Below are positions 37,957 to 47,356 of a stretch of DNA of 64,000 nucleotides, piece by piece (position 1 is the stretch's first letter; each line of letters starts with the position of its first letter). The position numbers were made by a program, and so were the translations under genes. The stretch is from NCBI RefSeq assembly GCF_907164575.1, contig NZ_CAJQYY010000002.1, positions 124,001-188,000 on the forward strand, given 5' to 3'. The notes beneath the pieces were generated by a model. That model was not told the origin of the DNA and ran no database searches. It worked only from the letters and a program-made list of their open reading frames with translations. The stretch comes from Paraburkholderia gardini. Its GTDB lineage: Bacteria > Pseudomonadota > Gammaproteobacteria > Burkholderiales > Burkholderiaceae.

Positions 37957-38919
37957 TTATTGCGGCGGCAAATACTTCAGTGGGTCGACAGGTTTGCCCT
38001 GCCGGCGAACTTCGAAATGCAACATCACACGGTCCGAATCGCTGTTGCCCATTTCGGCGATTTTCTGCCCACGGGTTACAGCGTCACCCTCTTTTACCAT
38101 CAAAGCACGGTTATGTGCATATGCGGTGAGATAAGTCGCGTCATGCTTGATGATAATGAGATTGCCGTATCCGCGCAGCCCATTTCCAGCATAAACGACA
38201 CGGCCGTCCGCCGAAGCCTTCACCGGATCGCCCGCCGCGCCGCCAATATTCACGCCCTTGTTCTTCGCGTCGTCGAAGGTGCCGAGGATCGGTCCGTGCA
38301 CCGGCCACGCAAACGCGATGTTGCCGTTCGCCGCCGCGCTGGTGTCGCTTGCGGGTGCCTGCGGCGTCGCGCCCGGCGGTGTCGTCGCGGTCAAGCCGGA
38401 GCCGTAGACCGGCGGCGCGGCGGTGACACCCGTCGTCACACCGGCTGCGGGACCCGCGGCGCCCGGCGCTGCGCCGCCAAGCGGTGCAGCCTGCACACCG
38501 CCGCCGCCGATCGGCGATGTGGCGACACCCGGCGTCAGCGCGGCGACGTTCGCGCCCGGCGGCGCCACGCGCAGCAACTGGTCGACTTCGATCTGGTTCG
38601 GGTTCGTCAGGTTGTTCCAGGTCGAGATATCGCGATAATTCTGGCCGTTCTCCAGCGCGATCCGGTACAGCGTATCGCCTGGCTTCACACGGTAGTAGCC
38701 CGGAGGCGGCGGCCCGAGCGGCACGGCCGGCTGCGCAGCCGCGCCGGCCTGTGTGCCGATCGCACCCGTACCGGAGAGGTCGACGACGGGCGCGGCGTCA
38801 AAGCGCGTCGCGCAGGCCGTCAACAGGGAGAGCGCGGCTACACACGCACTACGCCGGGCTATGGTCATGACGGTCGAGTCGTTCAGGCTGGTTATTTGCA
38901 TCGCGCGCAACATACTCAT
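37957..38919 (-). CDS. nlpD: NlpD-like lipoprotein with LysM and degenerate M23 domain
   Basis: Lipoprotein of 320 residues. The lipobox LLTAC at about residue 36 follows a short hydrophobic signal. A LysM domain (about 75-120: [19 protein letters not shown]) binds peptidoglycan, then a Pro/Gly/Ala-rich linker leads to an M23/LytM domain (about 210-318). The first metal motif reads NKGVN instead of HxxxD and the last reads MLHFEV, so catalysis is probably lost. As in Escherichia coli NlpD it probably activates an amidase for septum splitting. The start is uncertain; ATGs at 38901 and 38868 are alternatives. It lies directly upstream of rpoS. Confidence 0.9.
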   Translation of the reverse strand: MSMLRAMQITSLNDSTVMTIARRSACVAALSLLTACATRFDAAPVVDLSGTGAIGTQAGAAAQPAVPLGPPPPGYYRVKPGDTLYRIALENGQNYRDISTWNNLTNPNQIEVDQLLRVAPPGANVAALTPGVATSPIGGGGVQAAPLGGAAPGAAGPAAGVTTGVTAAPPVYGSGLTATTPPGATPQAPASDTSAAANGNIAFAWPVHGPILGTFDDAKNKGVNIGGAAGDPVKASADGRVVYAGNGLRGYGNLIIIKHDATYLTAYAHNRALMVKEGDAVTRGQKIAEMGNSDSDRVMLHFEVRRQGKPVDPLKYLPPQ

Positions 38920-38924
38920 CGGTT

Positions 38925-40025
38925 TCAGATCACTCCGGATTTTAAGGGTACAAAGAAAACACGATCAAGCCGCGACTCGCGCCACTGCGCGGGGCCCGCG
39001 CGCTCGACGAGCGTCAGCACCTGCGACTGCCCTTCCTGCGAGCCGACCGGCGCGACGAGCCGCCCGCCGATCGCCAGCTGTTCGAGGAGCGCATGCGGCA
39101 CGTCGAGGCCCGCGGCGGCGATCACGATCGCATCGAACGGCGCCACCGCCGGCAGACCGACGCGGCCGTCGCCGTAATGCAGACGGATGTTCGGGATGCG
39201 CAACGGCCGCAGATTGATCTTCGCGCGCTCGAAAAGCGGCTTGATACGTTCAATCGAATAAACATCGCGTGCGACCTGGCTCAGCACGGCCGCCTGATAG
39301 CCACAGCCGGTACCGATTTCAAGCACGTTCGCGAGCGGCCGGCCCGCCGCGGCCAGCTCGATCATGCGCGCGACGACCGACGGCTTCGAGATCGTCTGGT
39401 GATGACCGATCGGCAGCGCCGCATCTTCGTAGGCCTGGGTCGCGAGACCGGGGTCGACGAACATGTGACGCGGCACGACGGACATTGCATTCAGCACGCG
39501 CGGATCGGTCACGCCGTTCGCCCGCAGGCGTTCGACCATGCGCTCGCGAACGCGTTCCGAAGTCAGCGCCATGGCGCTGCTGAGCGCGACGTTCGGCGCG
39601 GTGGAGCGTCCCGCATGCGGAGCGACCGCTTTTACCTGAGACGGACCGGCCGGCGACGGTTTCAATGCCCGCGCCCTGACTGCAGCCGGTTTGACCGCCG
39701 CGGGTTTGACCGCAACTGGTTTGACGATGACGGGTTGCGCGGCCGCGGGCCTGGCCGCTGCAGGGTTGCTGTTCGCCGGCGAGGCGATCGTGGTTGCCGG
39801 ACGGGCGTGCAGCGGCTTGACGGTCGCGGGCGCGGCGCTCGCGGGTTTAAGGATCGTTGGCTTGAGCGCCGCGGGTTTCACGGCCGCCGTTGCGGCAGGC
39901 TTCACGACGGCCGGCTTGCCGCTCGCCACGGCGCGCGTCTCGCCCGCGCGGCCTTCGGGCCGGCGCGGTTCACGCACGAGATCGGCGAGACCGAGTGGAA
40001 AGCGCTTTGCGCGTTCGCTGGTCAT
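38925..40025 (-). CDS. pcm: Protein-L-isoaspartate O-methyltransferase with long repeat leader
   Basis: Repair enzyme that methylates damaged isoaspartyl residues. The catalytic domain occupies about residues 155-366, with [18 protein letters not shown], the SAM motif [16 protein letters not shown] and the later DAIVIAAA. The first 150 residues are an extra low-complexity region built from KPA/KPT-like repeats rich in Lys, Pro and Ala, probably disordered and basic. Ordinary Pcm is about 210 residues. Its start overlaps the surE stop by four bases (ATGA), so the leader is translated. nlpD follows five bases after its stop. Confidence 0.92.
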   Translation of the reverse strand: MTSERAKRFPLGLADLVREPRRPEGRAGETRAVASGKPAVVKPAATAAVKPAALKPTILKPASAAPATVKPLHARPATTIASPANSNPAAARPAAAQPVIVKPVAVKPAAVKPAAVRARALKPSPAGPSQVKAVAPHAGRSTAPNVALSSAMALTSERVRERMVERLRANGVTDPRVLNAMSVVPRHMFVDPGLATQAYEDAALPIGHHQTISKPSVVARMIELAAAGRPLANVLEIGTGCGYQAAVLSQVARDVYSIERIKPLFERAKINLRPLRIPNIRLHYGDGRVGLPAVAPFDAIVIAAAGLDVPHALLEQLAIGGRLVAPVGSQEGQSQVLTLVERAGPAQWRESRLDRVFFVPLKSGVI

Positions 40026-40780
40026 TGAGCGCCGCTCCCGGCGCGCGCCCAGTCGCGCGCCGCGGGCAGCATCTGCGTGTGGGTCAGGTCGAGTTGCAGC
40101 GGTGTGATCGAAACATGGCCGTTCGCGACGGCGTGAAAATCGGTGCCTTCGCTGGCATCGCGCGCGCTGCCCGATGGCCCGATCCAGTAGATCGGTTCAC
40201 CGCGCGGGTTGGTCTGGCGAATCACCGGCTGCGACGGATGGCGCTTGCCCAGCCGTGTCACCTGCCAGTCACGCAACGCATCGTAAGGCAGATTCGGAAT
40301 ATTGACGTTCAGCAGCGGATGCCCTGGCAGCGGATACTCGAAATAATGCGCGACGATTTCGGCGGCGACCCGCGCTGCGTCTTCGAGATGCACCCAGTCC
40401 TTGTCGACGAGCGAAAACGCAATGGCCGGCACACCGAACATGATGCCTTCGGTCGCGGCGGCGACGGTGCCCGAATAGAGCGTGTCTTCGCCCATGTTCT
40501 GGCCGTTGTTGATACCCGAGACGACGAGGTCCGGTATGTGATCCAGCATGCCCGTCAGCGCGATGTGGACGGAGTCCGTCGGCGTGCCGTTCACATAGTA
40601 GAAACCGTTCGACGAACGCAGCACCGAAAGCGGCCGCGACAGCGTCAGCGAGTTCGACGCGCCGCTGCAGTTCTGCTCGGGCGCCATCACCGTAACATCG
40701 GCGAGCGGCTTCAGCGCTTCATGAAGCGCGGCGAGGCCGGGCGCCAGATAACCATCGTCATTACTGATCAGGATTCGCAT
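40022..40780 (-). CDS. surE: 5'/3'-nucleotidase SurE
   Basis: Metal-dependent nucleotidase of 252 residues. The N-terminal [15 protein letters not shown] holds the paired metal aspartates, and [22 protein letters not shown] holds further ligands. It heads the surE-pcm-nlpD-rpoS block. A TACAAT -10 element lies so close (40787-40792) that transcription may start at the ATG. Confidence 0.94.
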   Translation of the reverse strand: MRILISNDDGYLAPGLAALHEALKPLADVTVMAPEQNCSGASNSLTLSRPLSVLRSSNGFYYVNGTPTDSVHIALTGMLDHIPDLVVSGINNGQNMGEDTLYSGTVAAATEGIMFGVPAIAFSLVDKDWVHLEDAARVAAEIVAHYFEYPLPGHPLLNVNIPNLPYDALRDWQVTRLGKRHPSQPVIRQTNPRGEPIYWIGPSGSARDASEGTDFHAVANGHVSITPLQLDLTHTQMLPAARDWARAGSGAQ

Positions 40781-40786
40781 GCGGCG

Positions 40787-40792
40787 ATTGTA
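40787..40792 (-). promoter_or_regulatory. Candidate surE -10 element
   Basis: TACAAT on the minus strand ends seven bases before the surE start codon, predicting transcription at or beside the A of ATG. The -35 (TTTAAT at 16-base spacing) is poor. Confidence 0.4.
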
Positions 40793-40948
40793 ACCGAGGA
40801 ACCCGGCGATTAAACACGCCGTGCGGTCGACCTTCAGGCCGGGACGCGATGCACAGCGAGGCCCGGCATGAATAGCACGGTCGTGCGGGTTGATTTACAC
40901 TCGATCGCTCAAACCGGTCAATCGATCAACAACGCGAAGGAAAACACG

Positions 40949-41923
40949 ATGCGCGCAATTCGCTGCAACCAGTACGGTCCGCCGGAAAGCCTGACCGTCG
41001 AAACGCTGTCCGACCTCGAACCGAAGGCCGGCGAAGTGGTCATCGATGTCAAGGCGGCCAGCGTCAATTTCCCGGACGTGCTGATCATCGAGAACAAGTA
41101 TCAGATGAAGCCGCCCCTGCCGTTCACGCCGGGCTCGGAAGTCGCGGGCGTCGTGCGTGCGGTGGGCGATGGCGTGCGCGATTTCAGGGTGGGCCAGCGC
41201 GTCGTCGCGTTCACGGGCTCGGGCGCGTTCGCCGAGCAGGCGGTGGCGCCCGCCACCGCCTGCGTGCCGCTTCCCGACGACGCCGATTTCGCTGTCGCCG
41301 CCGCGTTCACGCTGGCGTATGGCACCTCCCATCACGCGGTCGTCGATCGCGCGCAACTGAAAACCGGCGAGACGATGCTCGTGCTGGGTGCCGCTGGCGG
41401 CGTGGGCCTCGCCGCGGTCGAGATCGGCAAGGCGCTCGGCGCCCGTGTGATCGCGGCCGCATCGACCGACGAAAAACTCGCGACCTGTGTCGAACACGGT
41501 GCGGACGCAACGATCAACTACAGCCGCGAGGATCTGCGCGAGCGGATCAAGGCGCTCACCGACGGCAACGGTCCCGATGTGATCTACGACCCCGTTGGCG
41601 GCATCTATTCGGAACCGGCGTTTCGCAGTATCGGCTGGCGCGGCCGCTATCTGGTGGTCGGCTTCGCGAACGGCGAGATTCCGAAGCTGCCGCTGAATCT
41701 GACGCTACTGAAAGGCGCGAGCATCGTCGGCGTGTTCTGGGGCGATTACGCGCGGCGCGAGCCACAGAATAATGTTGCCGGCTTCGAGGAGATGCTCGGC
41801 TGGATGAAGGCGGGCAAGCTGCGCCCGCACATCTCGGCGCGCTACGCGCTCGAGGACACGCCACGCGCACTGCGCGACATGGCGGAACGGCGTGTGATCG
41901 GCAAGATCGTCATTACGCCCTGA
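40949..41923 (+). CDS. NADPH:quinone oxidoreductase family protein
   Basis: Medium-chain reductase of 324 residues. The N-terminal GroES-like domain contains ASVNFPDVLIIENKYQMKP, and the cofactor-binding segment is LGAAGGVGLAAVEIGKALGA (about 147-166). No zinc ligands are evident, as expected for the quinone-reductase branch. AAGGA upstream supports the start at 40949. It is divergent from surE and followed by a hairpin terminator. Confidence 0.85.
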   Translation: MRAIRCNQYGPPESLTVETLSDLEPKAGEVVIDVKAASVNFPDVLIIENKYQMKPPLPFTPGSEVAGVVRAVGDGVRDFRVGQRVVAFTGSGAFAEQAVAPATACVPLPDDADFAVAAAFTLAYGTSHHAVVDRAQLKTGETMLVLGAAGGVGLAAVEIGKALGARVIAAASTDEKLATCVEHGADATINYSREDLRERIKALTDGNGPDVIYDPVGGIYSEPAFRSIGWRGRYLVVGFANGEIPKLPLNLTLLKGASIVGVFWGDYARREPQNNVAGFEEMLGWMKAGKLRPHISARYALEDTPRALRDMAERRVIGKIVITP

Positions 41924-41960
41924 AGCGCTTCGCTTTCCTCGCGGCGAGGAAACCTTTCAA

Positions 41961-41999
41961 AAAAGCAGCGCGCGATCCGCAACATCGCGCGCTTTTCGT
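41961..41999 (+). terminator. Rho-independent terminator
   Basis: A nine-base stem GCGCGCGAT (41968-41976) with its complement (41984-41992) runs into TTTT. A-rich bases on the left side let it also serve the leftward permease gene. Confidence 0.75.
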
Positions 42000-42029
42000 T
42001 TGCCGCCCTGCTTTCTCCCGGGCCTTTCT

Positions 42030-42854
42030 TTACAGCTTCTCGGTTTCGCCGCTCTTTGGCTGCCACTTCATCAGACGACGCTCCGCCACGCCGACGATGC
42101 CATCAAGAATCAGCGCGAACGCGGTCAACACGAGGATGCCCGCGAACACCGTATTGATATCGAACGTGCCTTCGGCCTGCAGGATCAGATAACCGACGCC
42201 GCGCGCCGAGCCCAGATATTCGCCGACCACCGAGCCAACGAACGCAAGCCCCACTGACGTATGCAGGCTCGAAAATACCCAGCTCATCGCGCTTGGCAGA
42301 TAGACGTTGCGCAACAGCTGCTTGCGGTTCGCGCCAAGCATGCGCGCGTTGGCGAGCACGACAGGGCTGACTTCCTTCACGCCCTGATAGACGTTGAAGA
42401 ACACGACGAAGAACACGAGCGTCACGCCAAGCGCGACTTTCGACCAGATGCCGAGCCCGAACCACACGCCGAAAATCGGCGCGAGAATCACGCGCGGCAT
42501 CGAGTTCGCGGCCTTGACGTAAGGATCGAACAGCGCGCTCGTCACCGGCGCGAGTGCGAGCCACAGGCCGATGCCAAGACCGAAGACCGTGCCGAACGCG
42601 AACGCGAGCACGGTTTCGATCAGCGTGATCCACAGATGCAGATAGATTTCCCCGCCGGAAAACCATTCCCAGATGCGCACGAGCACCTTCTGCGGTTCGC
42701 CGAAGAAGAACGCGGCCTTGTTCGGATCGTCGAAATAGAACGGCGGCAACAGCGTCGGGCTGGTCAGCGCGTACCACAGCAGAAAGCTCAGCACGAGCAG
42801 CAGCCACTGCCAGATCACCAGGTTGGCGCGATTCGGGAGCACACGCTTCCACAT
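42030..42854 (-). CDS. ABC transporter permease (SsuC/TauC-like)
   Basis: Integral membrane protein of 274 residues with about six hydrophobic segments and the BPD_transp_1 loop (EVSPVVLANARMLGANRKQLLRN carries the EAA-type interaction motif). It is the last gene of an importer read leftwards (binding protein, ATPase, permease). The family moves sulfonates, nitrate, pyrimidine precursors or aromatic acids. The gene starts 39 bases after the ATPase stop. Confidence 0.88.
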   Translation of the reverse strand: MWKRVLPNRANLVIWQWLLLVLSFLLWYALTSPTLLPPFYFDDPNKAAFFFGEPQKVLVRIWEWFSGGEIYLHLWITLIETVLAFAFGTVFGLGIGLWLALAPVTSALFDPYVKAANSMPRVILAPIFGVWFGLGIWSKVALGVTLVFFVVFFNVYQGVKEVSPVVLANARMLGANRKQLLRNVYLPSAMSWVFSSLHTSVGLAFVGSVVGEYLGSARGVGYLILQAEGTFDINTVFAGILVLTAFALILDGIVGVAERRLMKWQPKSGETEKL

Positions 42855-42893
42855 GTCTTCGTTACCTTGTTGGTCGTCGGTGGAAAACCGCGC

Positions 42894-43706
42894 TCAGGCG
42901 GCCGTCAGTTGTTGCTGGTAGCCCTTGAGCACCTCGTCGCGCAGCACGCTCCAGATCTGCGCGTGGAGTTCGACGAAACGCGGATGCGAGCGGATCTCGG
43001 CCACATCGCGCGGACGCGGCAGATCGATCGTGAATTCGCCGATCGGACGCGTGCCCGGCCCCGCCGACAGCACGACGACACGGTCCGACATCGCGATCGC
43101 TTCGTCCAGGTCGTGCGTGATGAAGAGCACGGCCTTGCGCTTCGCGGCCCACAGGTCGAGCAGTTCGTTTTCCATCAGCTGGCGCGTCTGGATATCGAGC
43201 GCGGAGAACGGCTCGTCCATCAGGATGATGTCGGGATCGAGAATCAGCGTCTGCGCCAGCGCGACGCGCTTGCGCATGCCACCCGATAACTGATGCGGAT
43301 ACCGGTCGCCGAAGCCGCCGAGGCCCACGCGCTTTAGCCATTCGTCAGCGCGCTTGCGGGCTTCGTCGCGCGGCACGTTGTGGAACGTGAGGCCGGCCAT
43401 CACGTTGTCGAGCGCGGAGCGCCACGGCATCAATGCATCGGCCTGGAACATGTAGCCGGCGCGCCGGTTGATGCCCTTCAGCGGCTCGCCGAATACCGTC
43501 ACGCCGCCCGAAGACGGTTCGAGCAGTCCCGCGCCGACGTTCAGCAACGTCGACTTGCCGCAGCCCGTCGGACCCACGACCGAGACGAATTCGCCGGGCG
43601 CGATGTGCAGCGTCGTGTCCTTGACGGCCGTGTAGCGTTGCGTGCGGTCATCGCGCGACGCGAACGTGCAGGTGATGGTGTCGAGCGCCAGTGCGGGAAC
43701 GGTCAT
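42894..43706 (-). CDS. ABC transporter ATP-binding protein (SsuB/TauB-like)
   Basis: ATPase of 270 residues. Walker A GPTGCGKST (about 50-58), signature LSGGMRKR (about 143-150), Walker B IILMDEPF (about 163-170) and the switch TH of FITHDLDEA are present. The GCGKST Walker A and short length match nitrate/sulfonate/taurine importers. It lies between the binding-protein and permease genes, 87 bases after the former. Confidence 0.9.
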   Translation of the reverse strand: MTVPALALDTITCTFASRDDRTQRYTAVKDTTLHIAPGEFVSVVGPTGCGKSTLLNVGAGLLEPSSGGVTVFGEPLKGINRRAGYMFQADALMPWRSALDNVMAGLTFHNVPRDEARKRADEWLKRVGLGGFGDRYPHQLSGGMRKRVALAQTLILDPDIILMDEPFSALDIQTRQLMENELLDLWAAKRKAVLFITHDLDEAIAMSDRVVVLSAGPGTRPIGEFTIDLPRPRDVAEIRSHPRFVELHAQIWSVLRDEVLKGYQQQLTAA

Positions 43707-43793
43707 CGTTCGATTCGCTTCTTCGGATGCGTTGGGATTCGTGCGCGTGACGGGCCGTGGTAAACCACGGGCCCGTTACACGCAAGACAGCAC

Positions 43794-44831
43794 TCAGGCC
43801 TTGACGGTGGCGAGCGCTTTCTTGACGAAGTCGTTCGTCCACGTCTTCGACAGGTCGATCGGCTTGTCCTTGATCGTATCGTCGAACGTCTGGAGCGTTT
43901 TCAGCGACGTCGCGGGACCGTCGGCCGGCATCAGGCCGTCCGGCGACATCGCTTCCTTCACGTGCTGCCACGCGTCGAGATAGAGCGCGCGATCGCCGAG
44001 CAGATAGCCTTCCGGCACCGTGCTGATCAGTTCGCTGCCCGTGGCCGTCTGCAGCCATTTGAGCGCGCGCACCATCGCATTGGTCAGCGCCTGCGTCGTA
44101 TTCGGATTCTTCGTGATGAAGCTTTGCGAAGCGTACAGGCAGCCCGCCGGCATGTTGCCGCCGAACACCGTATGCGTGTCGGCGAGCGTGCGCGTATCCG
44201 ACACCACACGGATGTCGCCCGCCCGTTCGAGTTTTGTCATCACCGGATCGAGATTGGCGATCGCGTCGATCTGGCCGGATTGCAACGCCGAGATCGCGCC
44301 CGCGCCTGCGCCCACGCCGATGAACGAGACGTCCTTTGCGGTGAGTCCTGCTTTCGCGAGTACGAAGCTCGCCATGATCGACGTCGACGAACCCGGGGCC
44401 GTCACGCCGATTTTCTTGCCCTTCAGATCGGCGATGGTCTTGTAGTTCGGCATCGTCTTCTTCGACACGGCGAGCACGATCTGCGGCGCGCGCCCTTGCA
44501 GCACGAATTCGCGGAACATCTGGCTTCGCGCCTGCAACAGCAGCGTGTGTTCGAACGCGCCGGACACGACATCCGCGCTGCCGCCCACCGCCGCCTTCAA
44601 CGCCTGCGAGCCGCCCGCGAAATCGGAGATTTCGACCTCGAGCCCTTCGTTCTTGAAGAAATTGCGACGCTCGGCGATCGTGAGCGGCAGGTAGTAAAAC
44701 AGGTTCTTGCCGCCGACGGCGATCGATACCTGCGTTGTCTCCAGCTTGCCCTGCCCGAAGGCGAGCGGCGTGCCAGCGAGCGCGGCGCCAGCGAGTGCGG
44801 CCGAGCCGCTCAGGAATGTTCTGCGTTGCAT
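43794..44831 (-). CDS. NMT1/SsuA-type ABC substrate-binding protein
   Basis: Periplasmic binding protein of 345 residues. The signal MQRRTFLSGSAALAGAALAG has an RR pair followed by a hydrophobic stretch, so Tat or Sec export is possible. The mature part is of the NMT1/SsuA family (KTMPNYKTIADLKGKKIGVTAPGSST). Its neighbour, a CoA-transferase, suggests that the ligand may be a carboxylic acid used through a CoA ester, but the binding residues cannot be read. GGAG eight bases upstream supports the start. Confidence 0.88.
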   Translation of the reverse strand: MQRRTFLSGSAALAGAALAGTPLAFGQGKLETTQVSIAVGGKNLFYYLPLTIAERRNFFKNEGLEVEISDFAGGSQALKAAVGGSADVVSGAFEHTLLLQARSQMFREFVLQGRAPQIVLAVSKKTMPNYKTIADLKGKKIGVTAPGSSTSIMASFVLAKAGLTAKDVSFIGVGAGAGAISALQSGQIDAIANLDPVMTKLERAGDIRVVSDTRTLADTHTVFGGNMPAGCLYASQSFITKNPNTTQALTNAMVRALKWLQTATGSELISTVPEGYLLGDRALYLDAWQHVKEAMSPDGLMPADGPATSLKTLQTFDDTIKDKPIDLSKTWTNDFVKKALATVKA

Positions 44832-44949
44832 CCTGGTGTCTCCGTTCTAGTTGTGTTTTTGTTGTACCCGGCCCCGTGTGCCGGGTTGTCGCGAGCCTCG
44901 CGGCGTCTCGCGATTCTGCCGTCGCGCGCTTTCACGCGTGGACGTCATC

Positions 44950-46155
44950 TCAAACGATCCGCTCCGCATGCAGCCGGGCGATGTCGCCTGCATCATAACC
45001 TAGTGAATGGAGGACTTCATCGGTATGTTCACCCAGTTCCGGGCCAAGCCAGCGTGTTTCCCCCGGTGTGTCCGAGAGCTTCGGCGTGACGCCTGGCAAC
45101 GTGATCTCGACGTCGTCCTGCCATTTGAAGCGCTGGATCATCTGGCGGGCGAGATACTGCGGATCGGTGAACATGTCGGCGACGCTGTAGATGCGGCCGA
45201 CCGGCACATCAGCCGCGTTCAGCACGGCAAGCGCCTCGTCGATCGTGCGGGTGGCGAGCCACATGGCGATCGCCGCGTCGATCTCGAGCGTGCGCGGCAC
45301 ACGGCCGTCGTTCTGCGCGAGGCCCGGATCGTTCGCGAGATCCTCGCGGTCGATCGCGATCATCAGGCGTTTGAAGATCGGATCGCTGTTGCCGCCGATC
45401 ACGATGCTGCCGTCGCGGCACGGATACGTGTTCGACGGCACGATGCCCGGCAGCGACGCACCGGTGCGCTCGCGCACCATGCCGTACACGCCGTATTCCG
45501 GCACGACGCTTTCCATCATGTTGAAGACGGCTTCGTACAGCGCGACATCGACGACCTGCCCTTTACCGCCGTTCACCTGCTTGTGATGCAACGCCATCAG
45601 CGCGCCGATCACGCCGTGCAACGCGGCGATCGAGTCGCCAATCGAAATGCCGATGCGCGGCGGCGGCAGGTCCGGATAACCGGTGATGTGACGCAGCCCG
45701 CCCATCGATTCGGCGATCGCGCCGAAACCTGGGCGGTCGCGATACGGGCCCGTCTGGCCGTAACCGGAGAGCCGCACCATCACAAGACCGGGGTTTTCCG
45801 CGGACAGCACGTCGTAACCGAGCCCGAGCTTTTCGAGCAGACCGGGACGGAAATTCTCGATGACGATATCGGCCTCCTTCGCCAGACGCCGGACGATTTC
45901 CTTGCCCTCTTCGGCTTTCAGATTGATCGTCACCGACTTCTTGTTGCGCGCCTGCACCGCCCACCACAGCGACGTGCCACCCACTTCCGGATAGAGCTTG
46001 CGCCACTTGCGCAGCGGATCGCCGCCGTTCGGGTCTTCGATCTTGATGACGTCCGCGCCGAACTCGCCCATGAATCGCGCCGCGAACGGGCCTGCGATCA
46101 GCGTGCCGAGTTCGAGCACCTTGACGCCCGCGAGCGGGCCTTGGGTTGCGCTCAT
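44950..46155 (-). CDS. CaiB/BaiF family CoA-transferase
   Basis: Class III CoA-transferase of 401 residues. The N-terminal GVKVLELGTLIAGPFAARFMGEFGADVIK and the GDPLRKWR and NKKSVTINLK segments are hallmarks; the catalytic aspartate region sits near residue 170 (RPGFGAIAESMGG). It moves CoA from one acyl-CoA to another acid. GGAG before the ATG at 46155 supports the start; 46227 would add 24 unsupported residues. It lies 84 bases after recR and 118 bases before the binding-protein gene, so with the importer it may form a catabolic unit. Confidence 0.88.
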   Translation of the reverse strand: MSATQGPLAGVKVLELGTLIAGPFAARFMGEFGADVIKIEDPNGGDPLRKWRKLYPEVGGTSLWWAVQARNKKSVTINLKAEEGKEIVRRLAKEADIVIENFRPGLLEKLGLGYDVLSAENPGLVMVRLSGYGQTGPYRDRPGFGAIAESMGGLRHITGYPDLPPPRIGISIGDSIAALHGVIGALMALHHKQVNGGKGQVVDVALYEAVFNMMESVVPEYGVYGMVRERTGASLPGIVPSNTYPCRDGSIVIGGNSDPIFKRLMIAIDREDLANDPGLAQNDGRVPRTLEIDAAIAMWLATRTIDEALAVLNAADVPVGRIYSVADMFTDPQYLARQMIQRFKWQDDVEITLPGVTPKLSDTPGETRWLGPELGEHTDEVLHSLGYDAGDIARLHAERIV

Positions 46156-46239
46156 ATGTCTCCTTCGTTTCTGGCTTAGGGCTGGGGGCTGGGGGAGGTA
46201 ATCGCTTCCAGTATCCGTGCGGTGCAAGGAGACGCCGCG

Positions 46240-46836
46240 TTACATCGAACGCCGGTCCAGCATGGCGCGGGCGATGGTGCCGGCGTCCACGTATTCGAGT
46301 TCGCCGCCGACCGGCACGCCGCGCGCGAGACGCGTTACCGCAAGCCCGCGCGCCTTGAGCGTCTGGCCGAGGTAATGCGCGGTCGCTTCGCCTTCGTTGG
46401 TGAAATTGGTTGCGAGCACGACTTCCTTGACGACGCCGTCCGAAGCGCGCTTCACCAGCCGGTCGAAATGAATCTCCTTCGGGCCGATGCCGTCGAGCGG
46501 GCTGAGCCGCCCCATCAGCACGAAATAGAGACCGCGGTAGGTCATCGTCTGTTCGAGCATGATCTGGTCGGCCGGTGTTTCGACGACGCACAGCAACGCC
46601 GGATCGCGCTCTTCATCGAGGCAGACGTCGCAGATCCGGGCTTCGGTGAACGTGTTGCACTTCTCGCAATGCTGGAGATGTTCGGTCGCGAACAGCAGCG
46701 AGCGACCGAGCTTTTCGGCACCGTCGCGATCGTGCTGCATCAGGTGATACGCCATGCGTTGCGCGGATTTGGGCCCGACTCCGGGCAGCGCGCGCAGCGC
46801 TTCGACGAGCGCCGACAGGGCGGAAGGTTGTTTCAT
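46240..46836 (-). CDS. recR: Recombination protein RecR
   Basis: Recombination mediator of 198 residues. The helix-hairpin-helix ([17 protein letters not shown]), the zinc finger [16 protein letters not shown] (about 57-72) and a Toprim domain (about 80-175) are in family order. With RecF and RecO it loads RecA on gapped DNA. It ends the dnaX-ybaB-recR block. Confidence 0.95.
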   Translation of the reverse strand: MKQPSALSALVEALRALPGVGPKSAQRMAYHLMQHDRDGAEKLGRSLLFATEHLQHCEKCNTFTEARICDVCLDEERDPALLCVVETPADQIMLEQTMTYRGLYFVLMGRLSPLDGIGPKEIHFDRLVKRASDGVVKEVVLATNFTNEGEATAHYLGQTLKARGLAVTRLARGVPVGGELEYVDAGTIARAMLDRRSM

Positions 46837-46945
46837 GCGAAATCGGCGTCGTCAAAAAAGGGCGATACGGAAGTGCTGCGGGTCGTGCTTCAGGTCGTCC
46901 ACTGGTGCGTCCCGTTACCTGACCCGCGATGCTGACGCGGCCGGA

Positions 46946-47272
46946 TCAGAACGGCAGCTTGAATCCCGGCGGCAACGGCAGGCCCGACGTCATGCCGCCC
47001 ATCTTTTCCTGCGCGGTGGCTTCGGCCTTGCGCACGGCGTCGTTGAACGCGGCGGCGACGAGATCCTCGAGCATGTCCTTGTCGTCGGCGAGCAGGCTCG
47101 GATCGATCGATACGCGGCGCACGTCGTTCTTGCAGGTCATCGTTACCTTGACGAGGCCCGCGCCCGACTGTCCTTCGACTTCGATCAGCGCGAGCTGCTC
47201 CTGCATCTTCTTCATGTTTTCCTGCATCTGCTGGGCCTGCTTCATCAGCCCGGCGAGTTGACCTTTCATCAT
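46946..47272 (-). CDS. ybaB: YbaB/EbfC nucleoid-associated protein
   Basis: Small DNA-binding protein of 108 residues. The N-terminal Met/Gln-rich coiled region ([20 protein letters not shown]) and the [21 protein letters not shown] strand match EbfC. It binds DNA as a homodimer and lies between dnaX and recR, its usual place. GGAG six bases before the first of two adjacent ATGs supports the start. Confidence 0.93.
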   Translation of the reverse strand: MMKGQLAGLMKQAQQMQENMKKMQEQLALIEVEGQSGAGLVKVTMTCKNDVRRVSIDPSLLADDKDMLEDLVAAAFNDAVRKAEATAQEKMGGMTSGLPLPPGFKLPF

Positions 47273-47356
47273 GGCGTGCTCCTTCTTGATCGTTTGAGAT
47301 TCAGGGGTCTGGCGACGGCGTTTAGTAAGAACCGCGCCTTTCGATGTGTGTTCAGC

